Source: Crotalaria pallida
Lineage: Eukaryota > Streptophyta > Magnoliopsida > Fabales > Fabaceae
NCBI GenBank assembly: GCA_037953625.1
Contig: CM075655.1
Location: 120,783,001-120,847,000 of the forward strand
Direction: 5' to 3'
DNA: 64,000 nucleotides
How positions within the stretch are numbered: position 1 is the stretch's first letter; the number at the start of each line of letters is the position of its first letter. This document shows, one piece after another, positions 58,455 through 64,000 of the stretch. Both the position numbers and the translations under genes were made by a program. Under the pieces are notes generated by a model. The model had not been told where the DNA came from, did not search any database, and saw only the letters and a list, made by a program, of their open reading frames with translations.

Positions 58455-58750
58455 CTCCCTCCGTTTCACTTTAAGTGTCTTTTTGGACTTTTGCACATAG
58501 ATTAAGAAAAGTGTTGATTATGATGATTATTGTAAGTTTTATGTGTATTTTGTCAAAAATAGCCCTATTTAATATTTTTATTTTGTCAATGCATAATTAC
58601 TAGTATTACAAATTTCAAAACTAAAACAACATTAAATGTAAGGGTAAATAAGGAAAAACAGTATTAAATGTTGCCTAGATTTGATAAAAAGACACTTATT
58701 TTAAAACAAAATTTTGATGTTAAAAAGATACTTAAAGTGAAACTGGGGAG
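58455..58750. mobile_element. Stowaway MITE
   Basis: CTCCCTCCGTTTCACTTT to ...TTAAAGTGAAACTGGGGAG; near-copy of 49884-50179. Confidence 0.88.
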
Positions 58751-58834
58751 TAGCAGTCAGATAGTACTGAGTAAATCATTTACACTTATCAGATGATGGC
58801 GAACTGCAAACTGATAAGGCAAGTAAACGGCTGA

Positions 58835-59165
58835 GGCTCCGGTGCATGTAAACATATAACATGCATTGGTGCATGCCTTTTTTTATGGATTTTTTATTTA
58901 TTTTTTTAAAATTTAATCAATTAAAAAATATTCTACGTGTTTTCTTTTTTACGGATATGAAGTGATTTTTATAATTTGGATTTTTTTACTCTGTGTTCTT
59001 AAAAAACTGTATTGAGTAAAACTGTATTCAAAATTTACAGATTCTAATAAATCTATATACAAACTTGTGTTAAAAAATATTCTAAATAAATCTGTATTAG
59101 AAAAATTTGAGAAACAAAAAAAAAATTTAAACCATGCATGGTTTAATTAACCATGCACCGGAGCC
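58835..59165. mobile_element. MITE with GGCTCCGGTGCATG inverted ends
   Basis: 14-bp perfect inverted termini GGCTCCGGTGCATG / CATGCACCGGAGCC around about 330 bp of AT-rich DNA with internal CATGCATGGTT palindromes. No target-site duplication found; superfamily not assigned. Confidence 0.65.
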
Positions 59166-59293
59166 TTCCCCAAGTAAACCAATCAAGCGGCTTACAGATA
59201 TACTCTACATCGAATGAAGGCATACATAATGAAAATAATAAATTGAAATCAATACTCAAGAGGAACCCCAAACCGCCAGACAACATCAAATTA

Positions 59294-60217
59294 TTTACTT
59301 TGAAAATGTCTCCGTTCGCTCAAAATTATCCAGAAACATTGATGCAAAAAATGCTAACATCCCATATTTATTACACATGTCATGTCTACTTCATTAGTAT
59401 TGAGGCAAGCGATGACTTCTTTAAAAAAAAAATATATATATGTTAATCGATATTTTTTAAAAGCGAATTTTTTAGTTTAAAAATATTACATACAAGAATG
59501 TTAATCGATTTCAATTTATTGACTTTTTCGTAAATAATAATATTAATTGACTCCTTCCTAAACAATTTTTAAACAACAATTTTTGCATTATTATACTTTA
59601 TTTACACTTAAATATTATTCATATTAAAATTTCTCATAACTATTCAATAATAAATTAAAACTAATCTATATAATATTATATTACCAGTGATTCCCCCCAT
59701 TTACTACTGCATCTCGCCCATTTGCTTCCTAGCGTGGTCCCCACTGTCCATTTCCTCCTTCCTAACTTCTCCTCTCACAATATCTACCCAAATTTCCCCA
59801 ATCTCCAATTGAAATTGAAAATTCCGCCCGCCCAAATTGAAAATTCCTTCCTAAACAATTTTTAAACAATAATGTTTACATTATTATACTTTGTTTACAT
59901 TTAAATATTATTCATATTAAAATTCTTCATAACTATTCAATAATAAATTTAAACTAATATTAATTGTAACTTTGTGAAATGTTTTATCAATATATTAAAA
60001 CTAATATTAATTGTAACTTTATGAAATATTTTATCGATTTCGTGTTTCTCCCATGCATCGCACGGGGTTGGGGGCTAGTTTACTTTGAAAATGTCTCCGT
60101 TCGCTCAAAATTATCCAGAAACATTGATGCAAAAAATGCTAACATCCCATATTTATTACAGATGTCATGTCTACTTCATTAGTATTGAGGCAAGCGATGA
60201 CTTCTTTAAAAAAAAAA
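59294..60217. repeat. 139-bp direct repeat flanking a segment with a Helitron-like 3' end
   Basis: 59294-59432 and 60079-60217 are nearly identical (one mismatch seen). Between them lies a second, diverged direct repeat (about 59549-59665 and 59843-59960) and a Helitron-like terminus at 60050-60078. Confidence 0.75.
60050..60078 (+). mobile_element. Helitron-like 3' terminus
   Basis: A 7-bp stem (CCCATGC / GCACGGG, one mismatch, loop ATC) is followed after eight bases by CTAG and then T, the arrangement of Helitron 3' ends. The 5' TC end was not located. Confidence 0.5.
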
Positions 60218-60457
60218 AAAAAAAACGACGACTTTGTAAATGAAAGAAGAAAAATAAAAGGAGCCATGACTTTGACCCACCTAGCTGGTGTTGAGAGGTT
60301 AACAAGAGACCTGCCATACCATATGCATATGTCGTATGAGAGTCTACTCCGTATTTATCAGACGTCAGGCCCACCGCAATTAGGAGTGAGGATGGGATGG
60401 TCGGGACGGAAAATAATACAGTCTGTCCTTAAATATTGATTGAGTCAACTATGTTAG

Positions 60458-60563
60458 ATTTTTTTTTTTTTTATATGCGAGGTCTGGGACTAGAACCCAT
60501 GACCTGGGAAGGGGGAAATCCTAAGTATCCTTACAGCCACCAACTGAACTGTCTTACGCGGAC
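60458..60563 (-). mobile_element. tRNA-derived SINE, family B
   Basis: Reverse copy of 52271: poly-T at left, GGTCTGGGACTAGAACCC, then CCACCAACTGAACTGTCTTA. Target-site duplication not clear. Confidence 0.75.
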
Positions 60564-60764
60564 TAGATCAAATTATTTGGATGAGATGAGTTTGAGAAAT
60601 GGGTCGAATTCTGTTTATCCTATCCGTAATTACGGATCCACGATTGATCTATGTCATATGGTTTTTTATATCAGCTTCATATTTGCCATGCTTGTTCTTA
60701 ATTAATTCGAGTTGTATTTCCTTACTGGGTTACGTAGTTAAATTGGGTGCAGTACTAAATAGTA

Positions 60765-61059
60765 CTCCCTCCGGTCCTATATATAGGACATATTCTAGAA
60801 GCAATCTTTGGTCCTATATATAAGACATTTTATATTTTTTATGCATCATTTATTGTTTTTTCTCTTTTTTGCCCTTATTAAATATTTTGACTATTTATGT
60901 GTTTTTTGTTATTCATTAATGAGTGAGAGTTTTTCAAGAAAAGTTGAGAGGGTAAAATTGTAATGTCACAATATATTCTCATAGAATTCATAAAACTATC
61001 TACTTTTCTTGGTCCGAGGAATATAGTTAAGTATGTCTTATATATAGGACCGGAGGGAA
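60765..61059. mobile_element. Stowaway MITE
   Basis: CTCCCTCCGGTCCTATATAT to ...ATATAGGACCGGAGGGAA with TA flanks. An inverted near-copy lies at 63045-63336. Confidence 0.9.
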
Positions 61060-61430
61060 TATTGTTTTTTTTTTGTTTGTAAAATTCTTGTTGTTCAATG
61101 TCACGCATGAATGCATGCTTTCAACTTTTATCACTTTTTTCTTATTTTTGAGTATATAAACAATAAACCACAGTGGTAGAATTTAGAAGCCTTTTAACCA
61201 AGTCACGTCCGATCCTAACCTATCTTGAGCCTCAGGGCGGAATTTTTTTGAGCCCTACTTCAAAAAAAATTTATTAAAAATAAATCAATTAAAACACTAT
61301 ATATTTATATTTTAATTAATTAAAACAATGATAACAATCAATAATAAAAATAGGTATTATATAAAATAGAGTTGAAATAAAATAAAAAAAGTTATTAATT
61401 AAATAGGTAATTAAAACCGTTTTCATGTTA

Positions 61431-61703
61431 CTCCTTCCATCTTTGTATATAATATCCTTTTGGTTGAATTCACGTTCATTACTAAAGTTGGTTAATTTAG
61501 TTAATTGTATTGAAAATGTGAACATTTGATATTTTTTTTTAAAACTATCCTTATAAGTATTATTGAGAATCTTAAAATTATTGAGTAAATATGGGTGTTT
61601 GTGGAAAAAAATATCTAATTGTCATTGAAAATTTGTATAAGGTCTTATAAATAAGAACAAAATAAAATTCTCAAAATGATGTTATATTCAGGGACAAAGG
61701 AAG
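61431..61703. mobile_element. Stowaway MITE nested in copy B
   Basis: CTCCTTCCATCTTTGTATAT to ...GGGACAAAGGAAG between TA dinucleotides, at the same site as in copy A. Confidence 0.8.
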
Positions 61704-61855
61704 TAAGTTATAAAAATAAAGTTCATAAGCTCACCTATTTATAGGTCAAGTGAGCAAATAAAAAAATAAATTAAAATATTATGCTAAACTATTAATAATT
61801 GAAAGATAAAAAATATGCAACTATTAAATTTTTTTTAAGTATAAGTTAATAACAT

Positions 61856-62430
61856 AAATCCTAATTTTTTTTTCTCTCCCCTCCTCCTTCCTCTGCTCCT
61901 GCTTGTTTTCATCTGCTATTTCTCGGTAGGGGAAGGGAGATCTGTCCCTCCCCTTCCTTTGGGAAAGGTGTTGGTTTATTTTCCCTCATTTTCCCTCCTT
62001 TGGGAAGGGTTTTGTCTTGCCTTTGTGCAAGTTATTTTTGTTTTGTGTGTTTCAAGTGGAGGGATGTCTCTAGATAGTTTATACTTTCCAGATCTTATGG
62101 TTATTCTCTTTGCTCCAATAATTGGAAGGCTACTCGTCGAGACAGATCTCACTTTGTCGACTGTTGATTTGGCTACTGTCCAACGACTCTCTCAGTTTAG
62201 ATCTGAGATTCTTTGTCGCAAAACTGAGTTTAGTTCCAGCATCAATGAGATTGTTATATTGGTATTAAAGTTATTGAATCTCTTGTTAGAGTCGGGTTTT
62301 GCAGTTGCTGATGATCCATCACGTGAAAGAGTCTGTTGTTGCAGTGCATTTTGTTTTCCATTTAATTATTATTATTGTGAAATTTCTTGTACTGTTTCTA
62401 ATCTATGAATAAAATACGCATTTTCCCTTA
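61856..62430 (+). mobile_element. Retroposed element, second copy
   Basis: Starts AAATCCTAATTTTTTTTTCT and ends AATACGCATTTTCCCTTA plus an A run; matches the minus-strand unit at 39430-40015. Insertion is confirmed by its absence from copy A. The 149-codon open frame inside is not shared intact by the other copy. Confidence 0.78.
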
Positions 62431-62525
62431 AAAAAATTATGAGGCCCCTAAAATTTTTTGGCCCTGGTCGGTCGCTTACGATACCTACCCCACGGCCGGG
62501 CCTGTACCAAGTTCAAGCATTATTA

Positions 62526-62713
62526 TAATTTTTTTGATTGCCCACCCGATTCTCTAAGTACTACCTAGGTATATCCAGATCCGACCCGGGTCACGTGTCT
62601 GGCAATGGCAGGTGAGTCTCCCAACATGAATTTTCTGCATTCACAAGAACTCAAACTCGAGACCTTGCTTAAGCGAGATCGAATCGCTTACCACTCGTCC
62701 CAACCCATGTTCG
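62526..62713 (-). mobile_element. tRNA-derived SINE, family E, 13-bp target-site duplication
   Basis: On the minus strand: GGGACGAGTGGTAAGCGATT (A-box region), GGTCTCGAGTTTGAGTTC (B-box region), poly-A end. TCAAGCATTATTA flanks it at 62513-62525 and 62714-62726. Confidence 0.83.
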
Positions 62714-62726
62714 TCAAGCATTATTA

Positions 62727-63022
62727 CTCCCTCCGTTTCACTTTAAGTGTCTTTTTAACATCAAAATTTTGTTTCAAAATAAGTGTCTTTCTAACAAATC
62801 TAGACAACATTTAATATTGCTTTTCCTTATTTACCCTTACATTTAATGTTGTTTTAGTTTTGAAATTTGTAATACTAGTAATGATGCATTGACAAAATTA
62901 AAATATTAAATAGGGGTATTTTTGACAAAATACACATAAAACTTACAATAATTATCATAATTAACACTTTCTTAATCTATGTGCAAAAGTCCAAAAAGAC
63001 ACTTAAAGTGAAACGGAGAGAG
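62727..63022. mobile_element. Stowaway MITE inserted at the edge of a SINE duplication
   Basis: CTCCCTCCGTTTCACTTT to ...AAGTGAAACGGAGAGAG. The left TA is the last dinucleotide of the SINE's target-site duplication. Inverted relative of 49884 and 58455. Confidence 0.9.
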
Positions 63023-63044
63023 TATATAAGTTGGCGTTATACTA

Positions 63045-63336
63045 CTCCCTCTAGTCCTATATATAAGATATACTTAACCATATTTCTCGGACCAAGAAAA
63101 GTAGTTAGTTTTATGAATTCTATGAAAATATATTGTAACATTACAATTTTACCCTCTTAACTTTTCTTGAAAAACTCACACTCATTAATGAACAAAAAAC
63201 ACATAAATAGTCAAACAATTTAATAAGGGCAAAAAAGAGAAAAAACAATAAATGATGCATAAAAAATACAAAATGTCTTATATATAGGACCAAAGATTGC
63301 TTATAAAATATGTCTTATATATAGGACCGGAGGGAG
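63045..63336. mobile_element. Stowaway MITE
   Basis: CTCCCTCTAGTCCTATATAT to ...ATATAGGACCGGAGGGAG, TA flanks; opposite orientation to 60765-61059. Confidence 0.9.
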
Positions 63337-64000
63337 TACTATTTAATTATAGCAATTATTGAAAGATGAAATGGTGACCGACCAAGTTCTTGTAACCGTA
63401 GCATTTGAGCGATGGATAATTATTCAAACCATTTAATAAATCAGGTTTGAGTTATGAATAAAAGTGACAACAATTTAATAAGGGCGACAATATTGCTGTC
63501 AATAGAATATAATGACAGAAGAAAACGTGCTCGGAGCATCTTCAATAGTGAAGGTTAAGAAATTTTTATTTACAACATCTTCAACTTTTAATAAGCATAT
63601 TATTAGTTACTAACTCACGTGAATTCTTTGAAGAGAAAAGATTGGTTATAGTTAGCACATGTGATTGGGCAAGTATATGTTCATGTCAAGGCTTTACTAA
63701 TTACTCCCTCCGCTCCTTATTATTAGAACACGCCCATTAATCGCGTGTTGACAAAAGTGGACATTCACAACTCGTGAAAAAAATGTTTACTTTGAGCAAT
63801 GTCTTTCATAAAGGAAGTAATAACAAGTGTAAGCTTTTTATTGAGAAAATACGTGTAATACTTATCACTCCCTCTGATATTTATTATACGACGCTTTTAA
63901 TAGTAAGATTTTTTTGTTTTATTTACTCTCTCGAGTTCGACATATAAGTTATTTTTTTAGATTTTTCTGTCATTAATATAAGCCTCATTTTTAATTTTTA
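63337..64000. other. Intergenic DNA with MITE beginnings
   Basis: CTCCCTCCGCTCCTTATTAT at 63704 follows TA and looks like a Stowaway start; its partner end was not found. Another CTCCCTCTGATATTTATTAT starts near 63869. No gene. Confidence 0.4.

Larger units (their letters stand above)
61204..62505. mobile_element. Composite hAT-like element, copy B, with two nested insertions
   Basis: CACGTCCGATCCTAACC at the start and GAGGCCCCTAAAATTTTTTG ... GGCCGGGCCTGT at the end match copy A (32199). Flanks ACCAAGT occur at 61197-61203 and 62506-62512. It contains a Stowaway (61431-61703) shared with copy A and a retroposon (61856-62430) absent from A. Confidence 0.7.

Overview
The window is nuclear DNA from a flowering plant, most likely a eudicot. 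Genes are few and spaced out, with several introns each and GT..AG splice sites. The protein families are plant-type (HD-Zip II, a GUB_WAK-type ectodomain protein, a deSI-like PPPDE peptidase). The intergenic DNA is very AT-rich and packed with Stowaway-type MITEs. I could not fix the lineage below eudicot from sequence alone. There is no sign of bacterial, viral or organellar genes.

Five protein-coding genes can be modelled exon by exon. (1) 18678-20736 (+): an HD-Zip class II transcription factor of the HAT4/ATHB-2 type, 4 exons, 297 aa. (2) 24104-29163 (-) and (3) 33208-38448 (-): a head-to-tail tandem pair of palmitoyl-protein thioesterase 1-like genes. Each has 12 exons, with matching exon phases and almost the same exon lengths, and both are open throughout (322 and 311 aa). 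(4) 45349-46269 (-): a 2-exon gene for a secreted or membrane-anchored GUB_WAK-type cysteine-rich protein. It ends just after a transmembrane helix, with no kinase or RING domain. (5) 47590-49460 (-): a 4-exon deSI-like (PPPDE) putative deubiquitinase/deSUMOylase of 226 aa.

Region by region: 1-18.3 kb is gene-free and is a stack of MITEs, some nested. It also holds a tRNA-derived SINE, three GC-rich hAT-like elements, and a small non-repetitive island with four CACGTG boxes beside a 24-G run (9354-9514). 18.5-20.8 kb is the HD-Zip gene. 21-24 kb holds a SINE and a hAT-like element inside a Stowaway. 24-38.5 kb is the thioesterase pair, separated by 4 kb of repeats. 38.9-44.3 kb is repeats: a triple nest, a SINE, and a 1-kb foldback element. 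45-49.5 kb holds the last two genes. 50-64 kb is again gene-free and includes a 536-bp palindrome, SINEs, a hAT-like element, a Helitron-like 3' end and a three-layer composite element.

The genes do not form an obvious pathway; this is an ordinary plant neighbourhood. The most unusual observations are the unevenly diverged thioesterase pair, the domain-truncated GUB_WAK membrane protein, an apparently undescribed ~586-bp retroposon family with an 18-bp target-site duplication, the composite element whose two copies share the same nested MITE, and the long palindromic elements.
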